From NCBI GenBank assembly GCA_026985435.1, contig JALSQL010000108.1:1-31310 (forward strand): a stretch of 31,310 bases of DNA. Reading direction: 5' to 3'. The first letter of the stretch is position 1; each line of letters starts with the position of its first letter. The notes below the pieces were generated by a model that saw nothing but the letters and a program-made list of their open reading frames with translations, was not told the origin of the DNA and searched no databases. The translations under genes and the position numbers were made by a program. This document shows, one piece after another, positions 1 to 7,596 of the stretch. The DNA is from Acidilobaceae archaeon. GTDB taxonomy: Archaea; Thermoproteota; Thermoprotei_A; Sulfolobales; Acidilobaceae.

Positions 1-104
1 GGCTCGGCGAAGTTAGCCCACGCCAGCCCCCCACCCGGTGGGGTGGGGGTCGGTTCCCGGATTCCACCTCACAGCCCGCCGCTCCCCCGGGTGGGGCTCG
101 GGGG
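1..104. other. Window edge, no gene assigned
   Basis: GC-rich sequence downstream of the stop codon of the minus-strand channel gene. It holds C- and G-rich blocks that could fold, but I see no convincing coding frame and no tRNA. It may contain the end of a neighbouring gene outside the window. Confidence 0.3.
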
Positions 105-1109
105 CTATTCTAGCGTGGCGCCCCTCCTAGGGTTGAGCTCCCTGTTGAGCCTCCTCGCTAGGCCTATGAACTCCTCGAGCTCCTCCTCGCTCAGGTCGGC
201 GATCTGGCTGGCGAGGAGGTGGAACCTGCTGTAGTCGTCCAGCAGGCCGGGGCGCCGGTAGAGCCTCTGGTACCTCGATAGAACCCTTAGGACTGAGGCG
301 CTGGTGAGCGATATGAACCCCCCTAGGACCGCTATGCCGAAGAGCATCAGCGCCACGCCGAGGGCCTTGCCTAGGGGTGTCACGGGAACCACGTCGCCGT
401 AGCCCACGGTCGTGACGGTGGCGAGGCTCCACCAGAAGGCGTCGCTCAGGCTGTCCATGCTGCTAGCGGGGCTCCTCGCCTCGGCCATGAACGCTAGGAG
501 GGATGTGAAGCTCAGGCCTACAAGGAACACTGTGAGGAGCTGGAGTAGCCTGGCCTCCCTCAGTATGTCGACCATCATGCGGAGGTAGATGTTGCGGGTG
601 CCGAAGAGCCTGTAGACCCTGTAGACCCTCGCCAGCCTGAGCAGCCTGAGGATGGCCGCAACCCCGCTGGAGAGGCCGGCCACGGCGTAGGCTGGGATGA
701 AGGCTAGTATCTCGTACCAGTAGTGCCTAAGGAAGGCCTCGCGGTCCCTGGACCTCCACCACCTAAAGGCATACTCCAAACCCAAAACGGTACATATCGC
801 CAGGTCGACCCGGTATATTGACTGGGCCTGAGCGCTGCCAGCCGGGAAGAGCAGGTCGCCTAGCAGGGTCACCACCGAGAGTAGCGCTAGTGACGCCATG
901 ATAGTCTCCAGGAACATGGTGTCGCCGAAGAGCTCCCTCCTAAGCTCCTCGGCAACCCTCGAGGAGAGACGTATCGCCTCCTCGGCGGCCTCGGCCCCCC
1001 TCCTGGCCCCCACGCCTAGGAGGGGGTGGAGCCTCGACGCTACCAGGTCTGCGAGCCTGCGGAGGAGCTGGCAGGCCCTGCCGCAGCGCAACTCGATCGC
1101 CGGTGGCAT
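105..1109 (-). CDS. KvAP-like voltage-gated potassium channel
   Basis: The 334-aa product has a full six-helix voltage-gated K+ channel layout. S1 lies near residues 70-95, S2 carries the motif LEYAFRWW, and S3 carries YWYEILAFIPAY. S4 (about 152-168) is a voltage sensor with arginine at every third position (LRLLRLARVYRVYR). The selectivity filter TVGYGDVVP is at about 234-242, followed by S6. The C-terminal stretch SEEELEEFIGLARRLNRELN resembles the C-terminal helix of KvAP of Aeropyrum pernix. Compared with KvAP (295 aa) this one has a longer N-terminal extension of about 65 residues before S1. The start is an ATG with a TATA-like CTATATTT at about 1142-1150 upstream on the same strand. 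It should conduct K+ across the cytoplasmic membrane in response to voltage; the physiological role in archaea is not settled. The family call is very secure. Confidence 0.95.
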   Translation of the reverse strand: MPPAIELRCGRACQLLRRLADLVASRLHPLLGVGARRGAEAAEEAIRLSSRVAEELRRELFGDTMFLETIMASLALLSVVTLLGDLLFPAGSAQAQSIYRVDLAICTVLGLEYAFRWWRSRDREAFLRHYWYEILAFIPAYAVAGLSSGVAAILRLLRLARVYRVYRLFGTRNIYLRMMVDILREARLLQLLTVFLVGLSFTSLLAFMAEARSPASSMDSLSDAFWWSLATVTTVGYGDVVPVTPLGKALGVALMLFGIAVLGGFISLTSASVLRVLSRYQRLYRRPGLLDDYSRFHLLASQIADLSEEELEEFIGLARRLNRELNPRRGATLE

Positions 1110-1278
1110 TATGCTTCTTCGGCCTAATTACTCTGACCTAGAAATATAGTATTAGAAATTTAAGAAAACGTATAATATTTGATATAATGTAGTATTATTA
1201 ATCTAGAAAGTAATAAATATATATTAATTGTCTGCGTCCTAGGTGGAGACGGGCCCTCGCGCGCCGGGGTAGCCTCGG
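1110..1278. promoter_or_regulatory. AT-rich divergent promoter island
   Basis: About 105 bp (1126-1232) are strikingly AT-rich in an otherwise GC-rich window. A TATA-like CTATATTT (minus sense, 1142-1150) fits the channel gene, and AAATATATATTAA (1215-1227) fits the operon starting at 1279. Between them are short direct repeats: TAGTATTA at 1147-1154 and 1190-1197, CTAGAAA at 1138-1144 and 1203-1209, and TATAAT twice. These may be regulator sites; that is inference. Confidence 0.65.
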
Positions 1279-3252
1279 TTGGCATACGAGAGCGGCTCTT
1301 ACGATGAGTGCACCCTCCGCCTCCCCGAGGATGCCAGCAGGGTGTTCGAGGCGGAGGACCTCCTGTCGCTGTCGAGCATGCCGCCATTCATGCTGGTTGA
1401 TGACGGTAAGAGGGTATTGGAGAGTATGATGGTGTTTAGGAGGCGGTGCTACCGCACCCTCTCAAGGGAGGAGTACGAGTCCCTCTGGAGCGTTTTCAAC
1501 GGTGCACTCCTGAAGATAGCGGCCGCCATAGAGGATGCCGGGGCTCTAGACGCTGACCCCGTGGCGAAGCAGATTGTGGGCATGTTCACGGAGGATGAGA
1601 GGGCTATAGTTAGGGAGTTCGAGAGGTTCAGCAAGCTGGACCCGGAGGTCACCCCGCCCGAGAGGCTGGCGGACCTCATAGTGTCGAGGAGCGGCGAGAT
1701 ATACGAGCTCGTGGCCGAGGCGGTTAGGAAGCAGTACGTCGACTTCTCCGGCCTCGTGAAGACGTGGAAGACCAGGGGCAACGTCAGGGACCCGGTCAGC
1801 AGGGCGCTGCAGATGCGCTATGAGAGGAGGTTCCGGAACATCGTGGAGGCTGTTAAGAGGCTCCTCGACCAGCAGCCCGCCTGGCTACTGAGGCTATTCA
1901 CCGACTACGAGAGAGCCCTCCTGGAGAGCGCCGAGCTCCGCGAGTCCATTGAGAGGGAGCTCCGCGAGAAGGTTGAGAGGGAGCTCGGGCTACCCCAGCT
2001 CCGGGCTAGGCTGGACGAGCTTAGGAGGGAGAGGGAGGAGCTCTACAGGAGGCTTGAGGAGACGGCGGCGCAGCTGGCCGCCCAGAGCGTCGAGCGCGAG
2101 CAGGCCCTGAGGGCCCTCGAGGAGCTGCGGCGGGAGAGGGACGCCCTAGCGTCTAGGGGCGAGAAGCTCGAGAGGCACCTCAGCCACGTGAGGCAGCTGC
2201 TGGCGGAGTCGATGAACAGGCTGAGGGAGAAGGAGGAGGAGCTCCGGAGGCTGAGCGAGGAGCACTCCAGAGACAGGGCCGCCAAGGAGGCGCTGGAGGC
2301 GGAGGCCGAGAGGCTCAGGGCGAAGGTGGAGGAGCTGGAGGAGACCCTGAGGGAGTACGAGGCCGCGGCCCAGAGCGTGGCGGCGGAGAAGGCCGCCCTC
2401 GAGGCCAAGCTGGGCGAGATAGAGGATGCGATAAGCGGCCGCGGGGAGTCGAGGCTGGTGACTGCAGAGGAGGCGCTCGCATACGAGGCCATGTTCATAG
2501 AGAGGTTCAACTACCACATGAACAGGCTCCCCCTGACGCTCTACGACCCCCTCCGCGGCGAGGAGGTCAGGGTGGCGAAGTGGGATAAGGGGGACTGGGT
2601 GAGCTTCGCCTCGAACCCCGACGGGCCCGGCCCGAAGGGGAGGGTCAGCCGCTACACAGTCTCAGCCGGGCTGCTCCGCAGGAGGCCCAGGCTGGTCGTC
2701 GAGGCCGTCTCGTTCGCGAGGCCGGAGCCGTACGCGCTAGAGGGGAGGGACACCCAGCCCATGAGCCTCTCCGAGGCCCTCGAGCTGGCGGGTGAGAGGG
2801 CCGAGAAGGCGAGGAGCGGCGGGTACTACCACGTCCTCCTAATATCCAGCCCCACCGGCTTCTCGTCCAGGCTGCGGGACTACGTGGCGGGCACGGAGTT
2901 CCACAGGGTATTCCTCTCCAGCCACCTCGCGCTAGCCCTCTTCGACCCCGTCACCGGGGAGGTCTACCACCACCCGGAGGACCCCACCGTGGAGAAGCTG
3001 AGGGCCGTGCTCACACCCCTAGCCAGCTTCGAGGAGATAGCCAGCGTGGCCTCCAAGGTGCTGGAGCTGGAGGCCGAGGCCACCGCCAGGTTCCCCACCA
3101 GGCCCTACATGACCCTGGGCGAGATAGTGAAGCGCACGGGCGCCAGGCCCGAGGTCGTGCGGGCCGCCCTCGCCAGGCTGGAGGCCGAGGGCAAGGGCTA
3201 CGTGGCCCTCCACCGCGGGGAGCCCGTGTTCTTCTACGGGAAGAGGGGGTGA
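1279..3252 (+). CDS. Large coiled-coil protein with C-terminal winged-helix-like domain
   Basis: First gene of a five-gene operon that ends with a receptor kinase. The 657-aa product is soluble with no signal peptide. Residues about 1-210 form a helical, charged N-terminal region. Residues about 215-390 are a long coiled coil rich in Glu, Arg and Leu heptads. Residues about 410-600 form an alpha/beta domain containing YYHVLLISSPTGFSSRL (near 514-530) and LALALFDPVTGEVYHHPED. The last 50 residues look like a winged helix (TLGEIVKRTGARPEVVRAAL, then a wing). I do not recognise the family. The TTG start has GGGGT about 9 nt upstream and the TATA-like element at 1215-1227 in front. A DNA-binding or scaffold role is possible, but no function can be assigned; the alpha/beta domain could be enzymatic or a pure interaction module. 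Confidence 0.85.
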   Translation: MAYESGSYDECTLRLPEDASRVFEAEDLLSLSSMPPFMLVDDGKRVLESMMVFRRRCYRTLSREEYESLWSVFNGALLKIAAAIEDAGALDADPVAKQIVGMFTEDERAIVREFERFSKLDPEVTPPERLADLIVSRSGEIYELVAEAVRKQYVDFSGLVKTWKTRGNVRDPVSRALQMRYERRFRNIVEAVKRLLDQQPAWLLRLFTDYERALLESAELRESIERELREKVERELGLPQLRARLDELRREREELYRRLEETAAQLAAQSVEREQALRALEELRRERDALASRGEKLERHLSHVRQLLAESMNRLREKEEELRRLSEEHSRDRAAKEALEAEAERLRAKVEELEETLREYEAAAQSVAAEKAALEAKLGEIEDAISGRGESRLVTAEEALAYEAMFIERFNYHMNRLPLTLYDPLRGEEVRVAKWDKGDWVSFASNPDGPGPKGRVSRYTVSAGLLRRRPRLVVEAVSFARPEPYALEGRDTQPMSLSEALELAGERAEKARSGGYYHVLLISSPTGFSSRLRDYVAGTEFHRVFLSSHLALALFDPVTGEVYHHPEDPTVEKLRAVLTPLASFEEIASVASKVLELEAEATARFPTRPYMTLGEIVKRTGARPEVVRAALARLEAEGKGYVALHRGEPVFFYGKRG

Positions 3253-3257
3253 CTCTC

Positions 3258-3848
3258 TTGGAGCACCTGAGCGGCGACGACTACAGCAGAGAGGCCAGCG
3301 AGGCCGTAGAGGCTGTGAAGAGCCTAGCCCTCGAGGCAGGGCGCCGGGCGCTGGCCATGGTAGCCACCGCCCAGGCGGGCCCCGCGGCGGGCCTCGCGGT
3401 GGGGGTGGCCCTCGCTGCCGCGATAAGGCTGGCGGGGAAGAGGAGGAAGCTAAGAAGCCAGGGCGTCTCCGAGGCTATAGCGAGCGCGATAGACGTCAAC
3501 GCGAAGCTCGAAGAGCTCTACGAGAGGAGGGAGAAGCTCCTCCAGGCGAGGGAGGCGGCTAGGACCCCCGCGCAGAGGAGGATGGTGGACGAGGCCCTGA
3601 GGAGCACCGACAGCATGATAAGCGACCTCGAGGAGATGCTGGAGCTGATAATGCTCATAGAGGAGGCGAGGAGGAGGGTCTCAACGGTGCTCGGCGATAA
3701 GGCGGCGAGGGAGGTGGATAGGATAGTCGCCAGGGCCGAGCGCGGGGAGGTGCCGTCCGAAGAGCTCTACAAGCTCCTGGCCAAGCTGAACGAGGAGGTC
3801 GAGAGGAGCCGGCTGGGGGCCTCAGCCCTCAGCAGGCTCCTAGGGTGA
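3258..3848 (+). CDS. Small helical protein with one hydrophobic segment and coiled coil
   Basis: Second gene of the kinase operon, about 196 aa, unrecognised. An N-terminal helix is followed by a small-residue hydrophobic segment (AGPAAGLAVGVALAAAIRLA, near residues 40-60), a basic patch (GKRRKLRS), then about 130 residues of helical, Glu/Arg/Leu-rich coiled coil. This suggests a membrane-associated or membrane-inserted helical protein. I place the start at TTG 3258: the preceding GGGGTGA is a good ribosome site 5 nt away and contains the stop codon of the gene upstream. A GTG at 3249, three codons earlier, overlaps that stop codon and is the alternative. Close coupling suggests translation together with the large coiled-coil protein, possibly as a complex. 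Confidence 0.8.
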   Translation: MEHLSGDDYSREASEAVEAVKSLALEAGRRALAMVATAQAGPAAGLAVGVALAAAIRLAGKRRKLRSQGVSEAIASAIDVNAKLEELYERREKLLQAREAARTPAQRRMVDEALRSTDSMISDLEEMLELIMLIEEARRRVSTVLGDKAAREVDRIVARAERGEVPSEELYKLLAKLNEEVERSRLGASALSRLLG

Positions 3849-3894
3849 GCCCCGGGGGGCGGCGGGCCCAGTGGCGGGTGTTGGGGTGTGAGCC

Positions 3895-4425
3895 TTGGTG
3901 TTCGGGTTCCTGAGGCGTGGGGGTAAGGACTGGATCGAGAGGGTGAGCATTGAGGAGCTCGAGAAGGAGATGATCAAGGTCGAGACCAGGGCGAACATGG
4001 TGGCTAGGGAGATAGAGAGGCTCCAGGCCGAGAGGGAGAGGCTCTTCGAGTACGGCAAGGGCAAGCCTGAGGCGGAGAAGCTCATGCTCGCGGAGAAGAT
4101 AAAGGACATAGACGCCGAGATAGCGGCGAAGCAGGAGGAGTACCAGCGCCTCCTACGCCAGAGGCAGGCCCTCTCAAACCTAGCCAGGCTGAAGAGGTGG
4201 GAGGCCCAGCTCAAACAGAAGGGTATATGGGAGAGGCTGAAGAGCGTCGACCCCGAGAAGCTTATAGACATGCTGGCCGACATGAAGTTCGACGCCCGAG
4301 AGTTCGACAAGGCTATCGACGCGATAAACGCGGCCCTAGGCCCCCAGGCCGGGGGCTTCGCCGCGGACTCGAAGACGAAGGAGATACTGAAGAAGTGGAA
4401 GGAGGCGGAGGAGGGGGGCTCATAG
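3895..4425 (+). CDS. Coiled-coil protein of the kinase operon
   Basis: Third gene of the operon, 176 aa, soluble and almost entirely helical. It begins with a short hydrophobic/basic leader (VFGFLRRGGKDWIE), then a long charged coiled coil (about residues 18-120), and a C-terminal segment (about 125-176) with VDPEKLIDMLADMKFDAREFDKAI followed by a small helical tail rich in Lys and Glu. The layout, a coiled coil ending in small helical segments, is loosely like ESCRT-III or PspA-type and other filament-forming proteins, but I see no diagnostic motif and do not assign a family. The TTG start has a purine-rich GGGGTGTGAG leader. It lies 46 nt after the preceding gene and 49 nt before the FHA gene on the same strand. 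It is a candidate scaffold or phosphorylation substrate; that is inference. Confidence 0.8.
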   Translation: MVFGFLRRGGKDWIERVSIEELEKEMIKVETRANMVAREIERLQAERERLFEYGKGKPEAEKLMLAEKIKDIDAEIAAKQEEYQRLLRQRQALSNLARLKRWEAQLKQKGIWERLKSVDPEKLIDMLADMKFDAREFDKAIDAINAALGPQAGGFAADSKTKEILKKWKEAEEGGS

Positions 4426-4474
4426 GCTCCAGAGGCCGAGGCCGGAGAGCCGCCCGGCGCCTGGGGGGCTGGAG

Positions 4475-5398
4475 GTGGCAGGCCACACTCCGAGGCGCAG
4501 GAGGGGCTACGCCCTCATCTGGACGGACAACAGTGGCAGGGAGAGGGAGTACCTCCTCGAGGGCCCGGTGACTGTGGGCCGCGCGAAGGGCGACTTCACC
4601 TACCAGGTGATAATCAAGCCCGAGGCCGGGGACCCCACCCCCATGGGGGTGCAGGACCCCACGGTATCGAGGGTCCACGCGAGGCTAGAGCCGGGCGAGG
4701 GTGGAGTGCTAGTCTGGGACGTCGGCACCCGGGGGAGGGGCTCCACCAACGGAACATACATCAACGGCGCCCGCGTGGAGCCCGGCAAGCCGGCGCTCGC
4801 CAAGCCGGGGGACAAGGTGCGCTTCGGCAACTACACAATAGTGGAGGTCGGCAGCGTGTCGGGCTCCAAGGTGGTCAGGGTGCTAGCCGCTGGCACCACG
4901 GTAATACTATCCAAGGACGAGGCGGCCAGGCTGCCAGCCACCGTCAAGAGGGAGGTGAGCGTCATAGACGAGGAGAAGGTCGCGGTCAGGCTGGACTCCC
5001 GGGAGGTGCCCAGCTCCACGCTAGACCTCGGCGAGAAGGGCGCCAGGATCGTGAGGGTGGGGGAGGCCGAGAGGCTCCGGGCAGACCTCAGCAACCTGAT
5101 GCGCTTCCTGGTGGACGCGCTAAGGCACCTGGAGAGGGGAGGCCGGGAGGGCCAGGCCAGGGCCGCCGCCATTGTGAAGGCCGTAGGGAAGATCCCAGCC
5201 TACCGCGCAATAATCGTAGAGACCCTGGGCGCGGGGGAGCTGCTCGAGGAGCTCGAGGCCGTGGCTGGTGCTATCCAGCTTGGCAGAGCGCCAGAGGGGG
5301 CCCAGGAGAGGCTCCGCCTCAGGATCGAGGAGCTCAGCACCATGGTTGAGATGATGATGGCGGCACCCCACCTACCGAGCGGCCACCGGGGGGAGTAG
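4475..5398 (+). CDS. FHA-domain phosphothreonine-binding protein
   Basis: 307-aa cytoplasmic protein. The N-terminal FHA domain (about residues 12-110) has the full set of family signatures: Gly35-Arg36, Ser65-Arg-Val-His68, and Asn92-Gly93-Thr94 followed by Asn97-Gly98. FHA domains bind phosphothreonine peptides, usually made by Ser/Thr kinases. Residues 110-180 form a beta-rich region, and 190-300 are helical (EAERLRADLSNLMRFLVDALRHLE), with a helix-rich C-terminus. The gene sits only 2 nt before the receptor kinase gene, so a kinase-reader pair is the natural reading. The start is GTG 4475. Sulfolobales use the FHA protein ArnA with kinases to control the archaellum, but the domain composition here is different, so this is a parallel and not an orthologue claim. 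Confidence 0.9.
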   Translation: MAGHTPRRRRGYALIWTDNSGREREYLLEGPVTVGRAKGDFTYQVIIKPEAGDPTPMGVQDPTVSRVHARLEPGEGGVLVWDVGTRGRGSTNGTYINGARVEPGKPALAKPGDKVRFGNYTIVEVGSVSGSKVVRVLAAGTTVILSKDEAARLPATVKREVSVIDEEKVAVRLDSREVPSSTLDLGEKGARIVRVGEAERLRADLSNLMRFLVDALRHLERGGREGQARAAAIVKAVGKIPAYRAIIVETLGAGELLEELEAVAGAIQLGRAPEGAQERLRLRIEELSTMVEMMMAAPHLPSGHRGE

Positions 5399-5400
5399 GC

Positions 5401-7596
5401 GTGGGAGGCGCCAAGCTCGAAGCCGCAGCCAGGGCTGCGGTGGCGGCCCTGCTAGCCCTCCAAGCCCTGGCCGCTCTAGCCGCCGGGGCCGCGGGCTTCT
5501 TCCGGGAGGATGTAAGTGTCGACTATCAGTTCGTGACGGACCTCTCGGGCAGCGGCCTCTCCTACCAGTACGCGACAGCCAGCTACTCCGAGAGCTACGG
5601 GTGCCCACTATCAACGGCTTACCCGGGCTGTGTGACATACAGCGTCAGCCTCCTCGAGTCCAGCGGGGCACTCGTCGAGCTAGACCTCTACTTTACGGCC
5701 AGCGGTGACCTGGCGGGGATCTCCGTCTCAGCAGGCGGCTCAACCCTGACAGTGGCCGCGAGCCCGCCCATACCAACCTCGCTAGCATCCATAGCATCGG
5801 GCGGCGGCGAGGCGTCGGTAACCTTCTACACGTACCAGGACGGCTCCCTAACCGACACCAGAACGCTGGACGTGAGAGTAGACGTGGAGGGCCCCTCGAA
5901 GGAGAGCGTCGAGTGGCTATGGCCATCCGGTAGTGCAACCGCCGAGCTGGAGGCGTACACGATAACAATCTACGAGATGATAGGGGGAGAGTGGTCGAAG
6001 GACATAGTCCTAAAGTACGCCCCCGCAGCCGGGGCCCTACTCTACATCTACATCTCAGACACAGTAGAACTCGCGCAGCCCTCCATAACGGCAGACACGC
6101 CCCCACCCAGCCCGGCGGGGGGCGGGGCCCCCACGGAGACCGCCCCAGGCGCCGCCACATCCGCCAGCCCGACCGGAGCGGGCCAGGCCACGAAGCCCCA
6201 AGCCTCGGGGGGCGGCCAGTCCCAGCAGTCCCCACCCGCCAGCGGCCAGTCGGCCAGCGTTGAGACCACCAGCGGCGGGGGCGGGGTAGAGGCTGCCATT
6301 GGGGGGCTAGCCGTGCTACTAGCGGCCGCAGGGGCGGGGTACTACGTGGCGTCGAGGCGCCGCCCCAGGGGCTCCCAGCAGGCCCCGCAGCCATCGGGCG
6401 GCCAGCCCCCTCCCCCGGGGCCCCCAGCCGTGGGTGGCGGGCCCCCACCGGGGCCCCCGCCGGGCGCTGGAGGGGCTAGGCTCGAGATCGAGGGGGCCAC
6501 CTTCCAGGCTGCCCCAGCCGCGGTCGTGCAGGTCCCGGTTAGGGCCAGCTGCCCTCGGGGCTGTAGGGTTAGGCTGGCGCTGCCGGAGGGTCTCAACGCC
6601 GTGGTCGAGCCGCCCGAGGCCAGCGTGGTGGGGGAGTCGACTGTCACCTTCACGCTACGCCTCGGCAGCGGGGTGGCCCCGGGGAGCTACACGCTCGCCG
6701 CCCTATCCGAGCCGCCCGCCGAGGCGCCAGCTGCTGCTAGCCTGGTGGTGGTGGAGCCCTCCACGCCGGCCCCGGAGGGCCTCGTGCCGGGCTACAGGAT
6801 ACTAGGCCGTATAGGCAGCGGGGGCTTCAGCACGGTGTACCTGGCCGAGAGGCTCTCGGACGGGCTCAGGGTGGCCCTGAAGGTTCCGAGGATCGAGCTG
6901 GGGGAGACTGTTGGGGCGCAGCTAGCGGAGACGTTTAGGAGGGAGGCGGAGACTTGGAGCAAGCTAAAGCACCCTAACATAGTAGAGGTGCTGGACTACG
7001 ACGTGAAGCCTATACCCTACATAGCGGTGGAGTACATGCCCGGGGGGAGCCTCCGCTCCAGGCTCGAGCCGGGCAAGCCCCTGCCGCTCGGGGAGGCCCT
7101 TAACGTGGCGGTCAGCGTGGGCGAGGCCCTCAGCTACGCCCACCACCTGGGCGTCATACACAGGGACATCAAGCCGGAGAACGTGCTCCTAGCAGGCGAT
7201 GGGACCCCGAAGCTCACCGACTTCGGCCTAGCCAAGGTGCTCCTCCAGGCCTCGATGAGCAGCGCTGGCGGCTTCAAGGGCACGCTGCTCTACGCGGCCC
7301 CCGAGCAGGTGGACCCTCAAACCTACGGCGGCCCCGACTGGAGGACCGACATCTGGCAGTACGGCGCTATGCTGTACGAGCTACTCACCGGAAGGCCGCC
7401 CTTCCAGGCCGAGAATCCCCTACAGCTGGTGAGGGAGATAACCGCCAGCGAGCCCCCGAGGCCCTCGCAGCTCAACCCGCAGGTGCCGGGGTGGCTCGAC
7501 GAGATAGTTATGAGGTGCCTGGAGAAGAGGAAGGAGGACAGGTGGCGCAGCATAGACGTTGTGCTAGAGAAGATCCGGGAGAACATGGGGGGCTAG
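5401..7596 (+). CDS. Transmembrane receptor Ser/Thr protein kinase
   Basis: 731 aa, with the N-terminus outside and the kinase inside. Residues about 9-31 are a signal or signal-anchor helix. About 35-230 form a beta-rich ectodomain with a Cys pair (GCPLSTAYPGC). About 235-295 are a Ser/Thr/Pro/Gly stalk, and the transmembrane helix is at 298-318 with a basic stop-transfer (SRRRPRG). On the cytoplasmic side comes a Pro/Gly linker, an Ig-like beta domain (about 361-455) with CPRGC, then an eukaryote-like kinase domain (464-731). Catalytic residues are present: Gly loop GSGGFSTV (472-479), Lys494, HRDIKPEN (587-594, catalytic Asp589), DFG (607-609), APE (633-635). It should phosphorylate Ser/Thr in response to an external signal, probably feeding the FHA protein encoded just upstream. 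GTG start with GGGAG 5 nt before it. Its stop shares a CTAG with the helicase gene. Confidence 0.93.
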   Translation: MGGAKLEAAARAAVAALLALQALAALAAGAAGFFREDVSVDYQFVTDLSGSGLSYQYATASYSESYGCPLSTAYPGCVTYSVSLLESSGALVELDLYFTASGDLAGISVSAGGSTLTVAASPPIPTSLASIASGGGEASVTFYTYQDGSLTDTRTLDVRVDVEGPSKESVEWLWPSGSATAELEAYTITIYEMIGGEWSKDIVLKYAPAAGALLYIYISDTVELAQPSITADTPPPSPAGGGAPTETAPGAATSASPTGAGQATKPQASGGGQSQQSPPASGQSASVETTSGGGGVEAAIGGLAVLLAAAGAGYYVASRRRPRGSQQAPQPSGGQPPPPGPPAVGGGPPPGPPPGAGGARLEIEGATFQAAPAAVVQVPVRASCPRGCRVRLALPEGLNAVVEPPEASVVGESTVTFTLRLGSGVAPGSYTLAALSEPPAEAPAAASLVVVEPSTPAPEGLVPGYRILGRIGSGGFSTVYLAERLSDGLRVALKVPRIELGETVGAQLAETFRREAETWSKLKHPNIVEVLDYDVKPIPYIAVEYMPGGSLRSRLEPGKPLPLGEALNVAVSVGEALSYAHHLGVIHRDIKPENVLLAGDGTPKLTDFGLAKVLLQASMSSAGGFKGTLLYAAPEQVDPQTYGGPDWRTDIWQYGAMLYELLTGRPPFQAENPLQLVREITASEPPRPSQLNPQVPGWLDEIVMRCLEKRKEDRWRSIDVVLEKIRENMGG

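Noticed and set aside
52..65. T-arm-like sequence of a tRNA
   Set aside because: The loop lacks the TTCRA pattern and no acceptor, D or anticodon arms fit around it.
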